Origin: Victivallales bacterium | GTDB lineage: Bacteria > Verrucomicrobiota > Lentisphaeria > Victivallales > UBA1829 | Assembly: GCA_016285345.1 (NCBI GenBank) | Contig: JAEEQN010000005.1 | Span: forward strand, 38,396-102,395 | Length of the DNA: 64,000 bases | Direction: 5' to 3' | Shown: positions 16,518-25,188 of the stretch, in pieces | Layout of the letters: each line of letters starts with the position of its first letter | How positions within the stretch are numbered: the stretch's first letter is position 1 | Program-made: the position numbers and the translations under genes | Notes under the pieces: model-generated | What the model was told of the DNA's origin: nothing | Seen by the model: the letters and a program-made list of their open reading frames with translations, nothing else | Database searches by the model: none

Positions 16518-17516
16518 ATGTCCGAGAATCAGAACAATGACAGGACGAAACTTTCGGTCTTCAGCCTGGTGCTGGCGCTGGTCGTGATCGCCGTCGTAGC
16601 GATCGCCGTCCGGGCGATGGTCCGCCCCTCAGCGCCCGCGACCGTCCGGACGCTGATGCTCGAGCTGAACGTCCCGGCGAAGGTGTCCGTGGACAACGGG
16701 CTGCGCGAGGCGGTGCAGGAGAGTTTCCAGAACGAATTCTCCGCGCAGTACGGGATCGAACTGACGGACGACGAGGCCGCGTTTTTCTCGAATCTGCTGA
16801 AGGAGAGCAAGGCCGAATTCGAGACCGAGCCGTTCCTCCGCGACACGCTCAGACAGGAATGCGTCCGCCGGAGCCTTTCCGAAGAGACCATGATCCGTCA
16901 GCTCATGGGCATCCGCGATCCCGCCGAACAGGAGAAGCTCCGCGCCGAATGGACCGCAGCGGGACAGGCCGCGGTGCTGAGGTCGGAGGAGTTCATCCGC
17001 ACCATGGAGCCGGTCTACCGGAGGTTCTATGAATGGTGGACGCCGCGCCACCCGGAATACGAGGGCGTCGCCTGCGGCATCACGCTCACGGACGACCATG
17101 AGGCGCTGATGGAACAGATCGCTGTGTCGCTCCGGCGCGAGCTCATCGTCCGCACGGCGCAGGAGCTCTCGGAACACATGGAAACCGACCTGCGCAAGCA
17201 CGGCAAGGTCCTCTCCGACGCGAAAATGCAGCAGGCGTTCGCACTTTTTCTGCGCATCGGCAAGGCGCGTTACACGGCGGAACGGGCGCGGAAGATCGTG
17301 GACGCCATCGTGAAGGAGGCAGAGCTCACCGACGATGAAATCCTTCACTGCCTGATTCTGAAGGACCGCAAGCTCTCCGATGAACGCCTCGGGACCATTC
17401 AGGACGTCCAGATGCGCTACCTGACGACCAGCTCGCTTGACGGCATTCCGCCGGAGACCGTTTCCGAGATACAGAAGGAACTTCAGGCGATCACCGGCTT
17501 CGAATCCGCGCAGTAA
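16518..17516 (+). CDS. Membrane-anchored protein of unknown function
   Basis: 332 residues with one N-terminal membrane segment (about 13-35, VFSLVLALVVIAVVAIAV) and a mostly alpha-helical remainder rich in Glu, Arg and Leu. Only about 15 residues precede the membrane segment, so the bulk probably lies in the periplasm. Segments such as SEETMIRQLMGI and LSDAKMQQAFALFLRIGKARYTAERA look like SurA/PpiD-type helical chaperone domains, but I cannot see a prolyl-isomerase domain. AGGAAAGG precedes the ATG. The next gene starts 48 bases later on the same strand and may be co-transcribed. Confidence 0.75.
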   Translation: MSENQNNDRTKLSVFSLVLALVVIAVVAIAVRAMVRPSAPATVRTLMLELNVPAKVSVDNGLREAVQESFQNEFSAQYGIELTDDEAAFFSNLLKESKAEFETEPFLRDTLRQECVRRSLSEETMIRQLMGIRDPAEQEKLRAEWTAAGQAAVLRSEEFIRTMEPVYRRFYEWWTPRHPEYEGVACGITLTDDHEALMEQIAVSLRRELIVRTAQELSEHMETDLRKHGKVLSDAKMQQAFALFLRIGKARYTAERARKIVDAIVKEAELTDDEILHCLILKDRKLSDERLGTIQDVQMRYLTTSSLDGIPPETVSEIQKELQAITGFESAQ

Positions 17517-17564
17517 ACCGTTCGCCGCTCACACTCACCTCAAAAGAAGGCCACGCACACGATC

Positions 17565-18389
17565 ATGCCGGAAGACACACCCGTCCTCATGCCGCTTTTC
17601 ACCAAAGACGAGCTCAAGCAGTTCCGCTACAAATGCTCGCACAAACTCGCCGTCTCCATGACCGTCGGCGCAATCTACCTGCTCGGCATGACCTTGTTCT
17701 TCGTGAACAAGGCCGCGCACAACGCCGGCGGGCAGGACAAGCTTCAGTATTTCGGGTTCGCCGCCGCGGGCTACGTGGTCATCGTCGGCCTCGTCGCCAT
17801 GATCGTCCGCCGCAGCCAGTCGCTCAATTTCTCGCGCTTCCTGCAGGGATGCGTCCGGTTCGACAACTTCGGGTACATGCTCGAATACGTCGAGCTCCGC
17901 ATGCCGGAGCCCTTCGCGCCGCGGTTCCTGCAATACCCCGTCCACCTGATGATCCTCGGCAAGGTGCTGGAACACTCCGAAAAAAAGGAGAACGTCGAGG
18001 CCGGGCACCGTATGGTCGCCGCCGCCGCCGACCGCGATCCCGCCTTGGAACCGTACCGCGAAGCCGAGCTCGCCGACCTGATGAAATATCACGAGACGTT
18101 TCTGGCGGCGCACCCGGAGATGCTGCGCGAATGGCGCAACGCCGAGAGTTTCCACGCTCTGCTCGTGCACCTCATCCTGCCCGTCGTGATCATCGTGGGC
18201 ATCATTTCCTTCATCCTGAAGGGCTGCGAACCGCCCGAGCTTGAGGAGCAAAAGGCGAAAGCGCCCGCTGTGGAAGACGTACAGGAAACGGATGCCGATG
18301 CGCCCGAAAACGAGGTAAAAACGGACGTCGCGCCCGCCGTGGAAGAGGGTGAAAAAATCACCGCGCCGGAGACTGTTCCACAGGCTTGA
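17565..18389 (+). CDS. Multi-pass membrane protein of unknown function
   Basis: 274 residues with three predicted membrane segments: about 30-48, 64-84 and near 205-223 (LLVHLILPVVIIVGIISFIL). Between the second and third is a soluble helical region of about 120 residues. The last 50 residues are acidic and rich in Pro, Ala, Val and Glu. No known motif was recognised. It follows the 16518 gene closely. Its last 32 bases overlap the 3' end of the convergent gene at 18358, so the two transcripts would be complementary there. Confidence 0.72.
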   Translation: MPEDTPVLMPLFTKDELKQFRYKCSHKLAVSMTVGAIYLLGMTLFFVNKAAHNAGGQDKLQYFGFAAAGYVVIVGLVAMIVRRSQSLNFSRFLQGCVRFDNFGYMLEYVELRMPEPFAPRFLQYPVHLMILGKVLEHSEKKENVEAGHRMVAAAADRDPALEPYREAELADLMKYHETFLAAHPEMLREWRNAESFHALLVHLILPVVIIVGIISFILKGCEPPELEEQKAKAPAVEDVQETDADAPENEVKTDVAPAVEEGEKITAPETVPQA

Positions 18390-19242
18390 CCGCGGCCTTC
18401 ATGGTCAGCAGGTCGGCCGCCAGACGCAGCACGGGATCGCCGTCGAGCTTGTCGGGCGATTCCTTCAGTTGGTCGTAGTCCAGACGCGCCTCGGAGGCTT
18501 TTTCCAGATCCGGCTTCAGCGCATACGGGGAGATGTCGTAGTATTCCGCCGGAGGATCGGGCACGAACCACGCGACGTCGTTGACGGTAATGCGCTTCAC
18601 GGGAAAAACGGATCCGGCCGTCTCCGTCCCGATCAGGACGGCTCCGCAGTCGCGCCGCAGGACCGCCGCCATGAGTTCGCCGGAGCCCTTCGTTTTGCCG
18701 GAGATCAGCACCATGACCGGGCATTTGAGCTTGCGGAGCGTTTCCGGCAGTATGTTCATGGAGAGATCGACTCCTGCTCCCGCCTCCCGAAGATCGACGA
18801 TCACGCCCGCGGGAGTGTTCCCGCCTGTCAGTTTTTCCAGCTCCTGAACGGCCTGGGTCATCCGGTCCGGGACCACGAGATCGAACCGGAGATACGGGAA
18901 CTTCCTGTTCGTGAGTCCGAACACCGGGTAGGTCCGGAAGTCTTTTGCCTCGTACTCGACGAACGGAGATTTCCCCGTGGCGGAGGACGCCGGGACCACG
19001 CCGCTGTCCAGCGCGCGCATCACACGGGCAAGCGCCTCTTCGCGCGGGAGTTCGGCTATGCGCCGGTAAACCTCCGGCGATTCGTCCTCGACCGCCTCCA
19101 GCAGGTCTTCGATGCGTTCCTTCAGCGTGAGTTCCGGGATGGTGCGTTCTTCCGGTTCGGGGAGTTCGTCCAAAGCGGAAAGGGCGGGCAAAACATTCAG
19201 TGTCAGCAGACACAGCACTGAGGCGATAAAGAAACGTTTCAT
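18358..19242 (-). CDS. S41-peptidase-like exported protein lacking the expected catalytic serine
   Basis: 294 residues with a signal peptide (about 1-22). The region from about 140 to 215 resembles the core of tail-specific (S41) proteases: GVIVDLREAGAG, a CPVMVLISG strand and GAVLIGTETAGSVFP. In active enzymes the segment between these carries T-A-S-A-S-E. Here it reads TKGSGEL, so by alignment on the Glu (E189) the nucleophile position is G186, with S187 beside it. It may be a non-catalytic relative. The N-terminal third is acidic and helical. Its stop codon lies inside the last codons of the convergent 17565 gene. Confidence 0.6.
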   Translation of the reverse strand: MKRFFIASVLCLLTLNVLPALSALDELPEPEERTIPELTLKERIEDLLEAVEDESPEVYRRIAELPREEALARVMRALDSGVVPASSATGKSPFVEYEAKDFRTYPVFGLTNRKFPYLRFDLVVPDRMTQAVQELEKLTGGNTPAGVIVDLREAGAGVDLSMNILPETLRKLKCPVMVLISGKTKGSGELMAAVLRRDCGAVLIGTETAGSVFPVKRITVNDVAWFVPDPPAEYYDISPYALKPDLEKASEARLDYDQLKESPDKLDGDPVLRLAADLLTMKAAVKPVEQSPAR

Positions 19243-19309
19243 GGTTCGTCGGCTCCGTCGATATGAAGTTTGCGCGGCACAAAAACAGTCGAACGCCGCG
19301 CGACACTAT

Positions 19310-19339
19310 CTAATATTGCCGTAAAATCCGCTTTTTCAA
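19310..19339 (-). promoter_or_regulatory. Candidate promoter of the S41-like gene
   Basis: On the minus strand TTGAAA (19334-19339), 18 bases, TATTAG (19310-19315). It sits back to back with the plus-strand promoter at 19350. Confidence 0.55.
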
Positions 19340-19349
19340 GCGTGTCCGG

Positions 19350-19378
19350 TTGATTTTTGGAAAAAAGCGCTGTAAATT
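19350..19378 (+). promoter_or_regulatory. Candidate promoter of the FAD-dependent oxidoreductase gene
   Basis: TTGATT (19350-19355), 17 bases, TAAATT (19373-19378). Confidence 0.6.
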
Positions 19379-19442
19379 ATTTGAGACGATCTTGAACAGA
19401 AACCGCGGCATGTCCGCTTCACTTGAGACCTCTTTTCCGCCC

Positions 19443-21026
19443 ATGACCATCACGATTGATCTGCCTCCGATCCCCGCCGCGAAAGCCGGAACCGGCATCG
19501 ACCGCGAACTCGCGCCGTTCATCGCGCGGGCGGCAGGCATACATCTGGAAGACGTGCTGAATTACCGGATCGTGCGGAAGAGCATCGACGCGCGGAAAAA
19601 GCCCGCCGTGGCGCTGCTGTTCCGCGCAGACGTCGACCTGGCGGAAGGCGTGCGGCCAATCGAAAACTCGAATATCAAGCCTTACACTCCACGCGAAAAA
19701 TACCGTCCGTTCGAGGGGAAAACGTCTCTGCGGAATCCGCTCGTGATCGGCGCGGGCCCCGCAGGGCTTTTCGCCGCGCTGGTCCTGGCGCAGGCCGGAT
19801 GCGCGCCCATCGTGCTGGAACGCGGCCGCGACGTGGACCGCCGCAGGCGCGACATCGAGGCGTTCCGCGCCTCGCGCACGCCCGATCCGGAGAGCAACTA
19901 CCTGTACGGCGAAGGCGGCGCGGGCACGTGGTCCGACGGAAAGCTCTTCACGCGCATCCACGAGCCCGCCGTCATGTACGTGCTGGAAACGCTCGCGGAA
20001 TGCGGCGCGGATTCGGCCATTACCTATTTCAGCCATCCGCACCTCGGATCCGACCGCCTGCCCGGCATCATCGCCGCCCTCCGCGAGAAGATCAAACGCC
20101 TCGGCGGGACGTTCCGCTGGGATTCGCGCGTCGATGAACTGCTGATCCGCGACGGCAGATGCCGCGGCGTGCGCCTGGCGAACGGAGAAGTACTCGAATC
20201 GGACGTGGTGATTACGGCCGCCGGACACAGCGCGCGCACGTTCACACGCTCGCTTTTCGGCCGCGTCAGGTCGTCCATGAAGGGATTCCAGGTCGGCATC
20301 CGCATCGAGCATCCGCAGGACTTCATCAACGCCGCGCAGTACGGCATGGCGATCCCGCCCGACTCCGTCGGCGCCGCCCCGTACCAGGTCGTCAGCCGCC
20401 CCTCGCAGGACGGACGCATCGACGGCGCCGCGAGTTTCTGCATGTGCCCCGGCGGCGAGATCATCGCGGCCGTGACCGACGCCGAGCATCTTTCGACCAA
20501 CGGCATGAGCAACGCCGCCCGCGACGGCAAGTTCGCCAACGCCGCGCTCATCACCACGATCCCCGCCGACACGTTTGGCGCGCCTGATGATGCGTTTGCA
20601 TTCCTCGACAACCTCGAAGCCCGGCTCGCGCAGGCGGGCGGCGGCGGATGCGTCGCCCCGGCACAGACCGCGCGCGATTTCCTGAACGGCAGAACCGGAC
20701 GTCTGCCCTCCGAAACATCCTACTGCTTCGGCCTCGCGCCCGCCCGTCTTGACTCCATCATGCCCGATCCGGTCACGGCGTCCCTGAGGCGCGCGCTCGT
20801 TCACTTCGATAAGCTCATGCCGGGATTCCTCGACCGGGGCGTGATGATCGGCGGCGAGACGCACGTGTCGAGCCCGGTGCGGTTCGACCGCGACCGCGTG
20901 ACATACAAGTCGAGCGTGGAAGGGCTGTATTTCTGCGGCGAAGGCGCTGGATTCGCGGGCGGGATCGTGTCCGCCGCAGTGGACGGTCTGCACACCGCCG
21001 ACGCCGCGCTGGCGAACCATCACTGA
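19443..21026 (+). CDS. FAD-dependent oxidoreductase (COG2509-type)
   Basis: 527 residues from the ATG at 19443; an in-frame ATG at 19410 would add 11 residues and cannot be excluded. The N-terminal 85 residues form the accessory domain typical of the family (PFIARAAGIHLEDVLNYRIVRKSIDAR). The FAD-binding Rossmann motif is VIGAGPAGLFAALVLAQAG, and LYGEGGAGTWSDGKL is the family hallmark. FCGEGAGFAGGIVSAAVDG near the end completes the FAD site. Members are annotated as uncharacterised FAD-dependent dehydrogenases, and the substrate is unknown. It stands alone between divergent and downstream promoters. Confidence 0.9.
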   Translation: MTITIDLPPIPAAKAGTGIDRELAPFIARAAGIHLEDVLNYRIVRKSIDARKKPAVALLFRADVDLAEGVRPIENSNIKPYTPREKYRPFEGKTSLRNPLVIGAGPAGLFAALVLAQAGCAPIVLERGRDVDRRRRDIEAFRASRTPDPESNYLYGEGGAGTWSDGKLFTRIHEPAVMYVLETLAECGADSAITYFSHPHLGSDRLPGIIAALREKIKRLGGTFRWDSRVDELLIRDGRCRGVRLANGEVLESDVVITAAGHSARTFTRSLFGRVRSSMKGFQVGIRIEHPQDFINAAQYGMAIPPDSVGAAPYQVVSRPSQDGRIDGAASFCMCPGGEIIAAVTDAEHLSTNGMSNAARDGKFANAALITTIPADTFGAPDDAFAFLDNLEARLAQAGGGGCVAPAQTARDFLNGRTGRLPSETSYCFGLAPARLDSIMPDPVTASLRRALVHFDKLMPGFLDRGVMIGGETHVSSPVRFDRDRVTYKSSVEGLYFCGEGAGFAGGIVSAAVDGLHTADAALANHH

Positions 21027-21100
21027 ATCCTCCTGCGCCGTTATCGTTTCAGCTCACACGTTTCCGCCGCTTTTTGCTGATTGAAAATCACGAATCGCAT

Positions 21101-21129
21101 TTGCAAACCCCGCGCACATGTGATATATT
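21101..21129 (+). promoter_or_regulatory. Promoter of the zinc-ribbon kinase gene
   Basis: TTGCAA (21101-21106), 17 bases, TATATT (21124-21129), 43 bases before the ATG. Confidence 0.72.
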
Positions 21130-21171
21130 ATTTTTATATCCCCATGTTCCCCCCGAATCAAGGACCGCCCC

Positions 21172-23319
21172 ATGCTCCGTTTCGCCTGCCCCTTCTGCCA
21201 TTTCCAGATCTCCGTCGAAGAGTCCGACGCCGGAGGCCGCATCGTATGCCCGGCTTGCGGCAAGACGGTCGCGATCCCGGCCACGCGGTTCGACAACGGC
21301 TGCATCATCGGCGATTTCATCATCCAGAGCCGGATCGGGGCGGGTTCCGCGGGGACCGTGTTTCTGGCGCAGCAGATTTCGCTGGAACGCGAGGTCGCGC
21401 TGAAGGTTCTGTCCCACAAGAACATGACCGAAAAGGGCGTGGCGACGTTCCTGAACGAAGCCCGCGCCGCCGCCAAGCTCAGCCACGTCAACCTCGTGCA
21501 GTCGTACGCGGTCGGCGAGGACGACGGCTACAGCTACATGGCGATGACCTATATCAAAGGCGAATCGCTGAAGTCCCGCCTGAAACGCGACAAGCGCATC
21601 CCGATCGACGAGGCGCTGCACATCGTCCAGCAGGTCGCCGAGGCGCTGTGCTACGCCTGGAACGAAAGCCGCCTGATCCACCGCGACGTGAAGCCGGACA
21701 ACATCATGATCACCGACGACGGCATCGTCAAGCTCACCGACCTCGGCCTCGCCATGAACCAGAAGGACTGGTCCGAGGACATGGACATCTCCGGCAGCCC
21801 GTCCTACATGAGCCCGGAGCAGTTCGCGGGCGAGCCGCTCGACACGCGCAGCGACATCTACAGCCTCGGCGTCACGCTCTACCAGATGATCACAGGCTCG
21901 CTCCCGTTCCGCGCCGTCTCCATCAGCACCCTCGCAAACCAGCATTTCAACCAGAAGCCGGAGCCGCCGGAACATTTCGTACCCGGCCTTCCCTCGACCG
22001 TCTCCGCCCTCATCAAGAAGATGATGGCCAAGAAACCGGGAAAACGCTACGCCGACATGGAGGAGCTGCTGGACGCCATCTGGCGGCTGCGCCAGATCAC
22101 CGCGCCGAGCCGCAGCCTCGTGCCGGACGTCCACACGATCTCCATCCGCCGCCTGAACTACGAGATCCAGACGGAATACGTGAACAACAAGCGCAAGCAG
22201 GAGCGCATCCTGAAGAAACAGCGCGACGAGCAGAAAAAGCCCTGGTTCACCATCGCCATGGCCGTCCTGATCCCGCTCGCCCTGCTCGCGGCCGCCGGCG
22301 TCTATTTCTTCTCCGATTTCCAGCGGCATTCCTACGAACGCTCCATGTTCGCGAACGTCGACGCGTTCGAACGCCTCGCGACCAACCCGGATATCCCCGT
22401 GGAACGCCTGAACGCCGAGTCCGCGAACCTGATTAAGGAGTTCACGAAAAAGGACGCCGTCCGCGACGACCGCATCGGGCGCTACATACTGTCCCACATC
22501 AATTATCTGCTCAGCCTGCGCACGGACAAGGAAATGCCCGCCGACGGCGGCGTGGTCACCACCGAGACCACCGCCGCCCTCGAAAACCAGGTCAGCCTGC
22601 TGAACGACGAGATCGCGAACCTGAAGACCAAGGTCGTCCCGCGCCTCAAGGAGGAGATCGATGCCGCGGTCAAGGAAGGCGAAGTCTACCATTCCGACCT
22701 CATTTCCGCGCAGCACGACCTCGTGAAGAGCAAGGCGGACTACAACGCCCTGAGCAAGACCCGCGAGGAAGAGCTCGCCGCGTCCGACGAACAGAAGCTC
22801 AACACGATGCGCCAGCGTCTGCATCAGCTCGTCATCACCCAGCGGTTCTCCCTCGCCAGACAGATGCTCACGACCGAACTGCTCCGTTCGCCGCGCCTTG
22901 AGGAATGGTGTACGGAGATGATGCGCAGGATCAATTTCCTGGACCGCGTCTACGCCGTGTTCTCCGGCGACGACGTCGACCTGGAGAAGATTACGCAGGA
23001 GGAGGCGAAGGCCGCCTACATCGAGCTGTACGGCGACGACGGACGGACCGTCGCGACCATCCTCTGCGCGTTCGAGACGCTGCGCGGAGACTACGACAAG
23101 GCCGCCCAGCTGAGGCCGGAAGACCCCGAGATCCCCGCCACCGCGAACGCCGTCGCTGAGGAACTCGTTTCAGCCGCACGCACGCTTCATGCGATGGGCG
23201 AAAAGAAGCTTCCGGCGATGTTCGCGAAGACCATGTCGCGCCTGCCGAAAACGCCCCAGACAACCGCCGCTGCCGCGACCATCAACGTCCTTTTCCCCGG
23301 CTTTCCTCTGAAGAACTGA
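21172..23319 (+). CDS. Transmembrane Ser/Thr protein kinase with N-terminal zinc ribbon
   Basis: 715 residues. A zinc ribbon (C6, C9, C26, C29) comes first. The kinase domain (about 44-310) has the glycine loop IGAGSAGTVFLAQQ, VALKVL with the ATP lysine, HRDVKPDN (H170, D172), DLG in place of DFG with the Asp kept, and SYMSPEQFAG. All catalytic residues are present, so it should be active. One membrane segment lies near 359-382. The remainder, presumably periplasmic, includes a long coiled coil (about 465-545). This is the Hanks-type receptor layout common in PVC bacteria. No substrate or phosphatase is adjacent. A terminator follows directly. Confidence 0.92.
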   Translation: MLRFACPFCHFQISVEESDAGGRIVCPACGKTVAIPATRFDNGCIIGDFIIQSRIGAGSAGTVFLAQQISLEREVALKVLSHKNMTEKGVATFLNEARAAAKLSHVNLVQSYAVGEDDGYSYMAMTYIKGESLKSRLKRDKRIPIDEALHIVQQVAEALCYAWNESRLIHRDVKPDNIMITDDGIVKLTDLGLAMNQKDWSEDMDISGSPSYMSPEQFAGEPLDTRSDIYSLGVTLYQMITGSLPFRAVSISTLANQHFNQKPEPPEHFVPGLPSTVSALIKKMMAKKPGKRYADMEELLDAIWRLRQITAPSRSLVPDVHTISIRRLNYEIQTEYVNNKRKQERILKKQRDEQKKPWFTIAMAVLIPLALLAAAGVYFFSDFQRHSYERSMFANVDAFERLATNPDIPVERLNAESANLIKEFTKKDAVRDDRIGRYILSHINYLLSLRTDKEMPADGGVVTTETTAALENQVSLLNDEIANLKTKVVPRLKEEIDAAVKEGEVYHSDLISAQHDLVKSKADYNALSKTREEELAASDEQKLNTMRQRLHQLVITQRFSLARQMLTTELLRSPRLEEWCTEMMRRINFLDRVYAVFSGDDVDLEKITQEEAKAAYIELYGDDGRTVATILCAFETLRGDYDKAAQLRPEDPEIPATANAVAEELVSAARTLHAMGEKKLPAMFAKTMSRLPKTPQTTAAAATINVLFPGFPLKN

Positions 23320-23353
23320 ATCGAATCCCCCCCTCTTTTTTCCAAAAAAAACA

Positions 23354-23391
23354 ACGCACCGGAACCATGTCGGGACCAGTGCGTTTTTTTT
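23354..23391. terminator. Bidirectional terminator between the kinase gene and gatB
   Basis: ACGCACCGG (23354-23362) pairs with CCAGTGCGT (23376-23384) with one mismatch, T-run after, A-run before. It serves two convergent genes. Confidence 0.8.
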
Positions 23392-23413
23392 AACGGAAGT
23401 GAGGAGAAAAGAT

Positions 23414-24856
23414 TTATTTCAGCTTCTCCTGGAACATCTGGATCGCGAGCTTCGGATTGGCTTTGCCTCGGCTGAGCTTCATGAGCTGGCCGACCAGATA
23501 CTGGAGCACGGCGGTCTTGCCCTCTTTGAACTGCTGGACCTGGGCGGGATTCGCGGCGATCACCTGATCGACGAGCGCGAGGATGGCGCCCTCGTCGGAC
23601 ACCTGCACGAGGCCCTTCTCCTCCACGATGGTTTTCGGATCCTTGCCCGTCTCGAACATCTCCTCGAAGACTTTCTTGGCTGTCTTGGAGTTGATCGTGG
23701 AGGCGTTCACGAGGTCGGCGAGCGAGGCGAGGCCGGAGGGCTTCACCTTGCAGTCCGCGAGCGCGCCGCCGGATTCGCCGAGCTTGCGGAGGAGTTCCGA
23801 CGTGAAGAGGTTCGCGATGATCTTCGAGGCGGAGGAACCTTTCGCCGCGGCCTCGAAGAATTCCGCGTAGGAACGGTCCGAGGTCAGGACCTGGGCGTCG
23901 TAGGGCGTCAGCCCGTAGTCGCGCACGTAGCGCTGGCGCTTGTCGGCGGGGAGTTCCGGCAGGGCGGCGCGGAAGGCGTCGAGCTCGGCGTCGGTGAACA
24001 CGATCGGCAGGAGGTCGGGCTCGGGGAAATAGCGGTAGTCGTTGGCGTTTTCCTTGGTGCGCTGGACCACGGTCTCGCCGAGCTCGTCGTTCCAGCCGCG
24101 GGTGTCCTGTTCGATCTCCTGCCCGTTTTCCAGCTCGACGAGCTGGCGCTTGATCTCGTACAGGATGGCGCGGTGGGCGGCGCGGAAGCTGTTCAGGTTC
24201 TTGATCTCGACCTTGGTGCCGAATTTTTCGGTGCCGCGCGGCCGCAGGGAGATGTTCACGTCGAAGCGCATCTGGCCCTTCTCCATGTCGCAGTCGCTGA
24301 CGTCGGCGTACTGCATGATTTCCTTGAGCGAGGAGAGGTAGGCGTAGGCTTCGTCAGCGGAACGCATGTCCGGCTCGCTGACGATCTCGATGAGCGGCAC
24401 GCCGGAACGGTTGAAGTCGAGGCCGGTGCAGTTGGAGAAATGCGTGGACTTGCCGGGGTCCTCCTCCAGGTGCATGCGGGTCATGCCGATCCACTTGTCG
24501 GGGAGCTGTTCGCCGGAGAAGCCCGTTCCGAAGATGTGGATGCGGCCGTTTTTGCAGATGGGCAGGTCGTACTGCGTGATCTGGTAGTCCTTCACGAGGT
24601 CCGGGTAGAAATAGCTCTTGCGGTCGAACTTGCTGAACTTCGCGATCTCGCAGCCGCACATCATGCCCGCGACGACCGCCTTGCGGACCGCCTCCCTGTT
24701 CACCACGGGCAGCACGCCGGGCATGCCCATGCAGACCGGGCAGGTGTCGGTGTTCGGCGGCGCGCCGTAGGTATTGGGACAGGAACAGAACATCTTGCTT
24801 TTCGTGCGGATCTGCACGTGCGCTTCGATTCCGATCACAGGTTCGTACATCGTCAT
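23414..24856 (-). CDS. gatB: Asp-tRNA(Asn)/Glu-tRNA(Gln) amidotransferase subunit B
   Basis: 480 residues from the ATG at 24856, with GGAGAA upstream; a second ATG six bases later is equally possible. GatB carries the kinase-like site that activates the mischarged aminoacyl-tRNA before GatA supplies ammonia. Hallmarks are EAHVQIRTKSKMFCSC at the start, the zinc cysteines in CSCP and CPVCMGMPG, KFDRKSYFYPDLVKDYQITQ, HLEEDPGKS and DFNRSGVPLIEIVSEPDM. The C-terminal tRNA-binding YqeY-type domain is complete. gatA and gatC are not in the window, so the operon is split in this genome. The family uses the same subunit for Gln and Asn routes, and I cannot tell which applies. Confidence 0.96.
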   Translation of the reverse strand: MTMYEPVIGIEAHVQIRTKSKMFCSCPNTYGAPPNTDTCPVCMGMPGVLPVVNREAVRKAVVAGMMCGCEIAKFSKFDRKSYFYPDLVKDYQITQYDLPICKNGRIHIFGTGFSGEQLPDKWIGMTRMHLEEDPGKSTHFSNCTGLDFNRSGVPLIEIVSEPDMRSADEAYAYLSSLKEIMQYADVSDCDMEKGQMRFDVNISLRPRGTEKFGTKVEIKNLNSFRAAHRAILYEIKRQLVELENGQEIEQDTRGWNDELGETVVQRTKENANDYRYFPEPDLLPIVFTDAELDAFRAALPELPADKRQRYVRDYGLTPYDAQVLTSDRSYAEFFEAAAKGSSASKIIANLFTSELLRKLGESGGALADCKVKPSGLASLADLVNASTINSKTAKKVFEEMFETGKDPKTIVEEKGLVQVSDEGAILALVDQVIAANPAQVQQFKEGKTAVLQYLVGQLMKLSRGKANPKLAIQMFQEKLK

Positions 24857-24957
24857 GAGGGGTTCTCCGAAGGAAATGAGGTTGCGCGGGCGGCCTCCTG
24901 TCCGGCACGAAGGCGGTTCAAGCGTCCGGCGGCCCGCGGATTCAGGCATATCGTTCT

Positions 24958-24986
24958 AATATAGCATAAAAACAAGGATTCGTCAA
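24958..24986 (-). promoter_or_regulatory. Promoter of gatB
   Basis: On the minus strand TTGACG (24981-24986), 17 bases, TATATT (24958-24963), about 100 bases before the ATG. Confidence 0.8.
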
Positions 24987-25131
24987 GAGGGAAGGCGGTC
25001 AAAAGCGTGCCATAATCCCGCTTGACCGTCGCGAATGCGTGTTTTTGCGGAAAAAAACAAGAAACATAGTTTCTTTTTCGGGAATTTGTGATATAGTATC
25101 TCAATCATATTTTTGCAAACAGGAATCCGTC

Positions 25132-25188
25132 ATGCAGAACAAGTCAGTTTTCAGTCTTTCCATGGGAATGGAGGCAGGTCACAAATGA
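25132..25188 (+). CDS. Possible 18-residue leader peptide coupled to the carboxypeptidase gene
   Basis: ATG at 25132 with AGGAAT upstream opens a frame of 18 codons (MQNKSVFSLSMGMEAGHK) whose TGA overlaps the ATG of the next gene as ATGA. A TATAGT -10-like box lies at 25092-25097. The overlap is the usual layout for translational coupling. Whether the peptide is made is not shown by sequence alone, and it may simply be an untranslated leader. Confidence 0.35.
   Translation: MQNKSVFSLSMGMEAGHK

Noticed and set aside
24857..25112. gatC or gatA remnant upstream of gatB
   Set aside because: The stretch is AT-rich with a clear gatB promoter, and no frame resembles either subunit.
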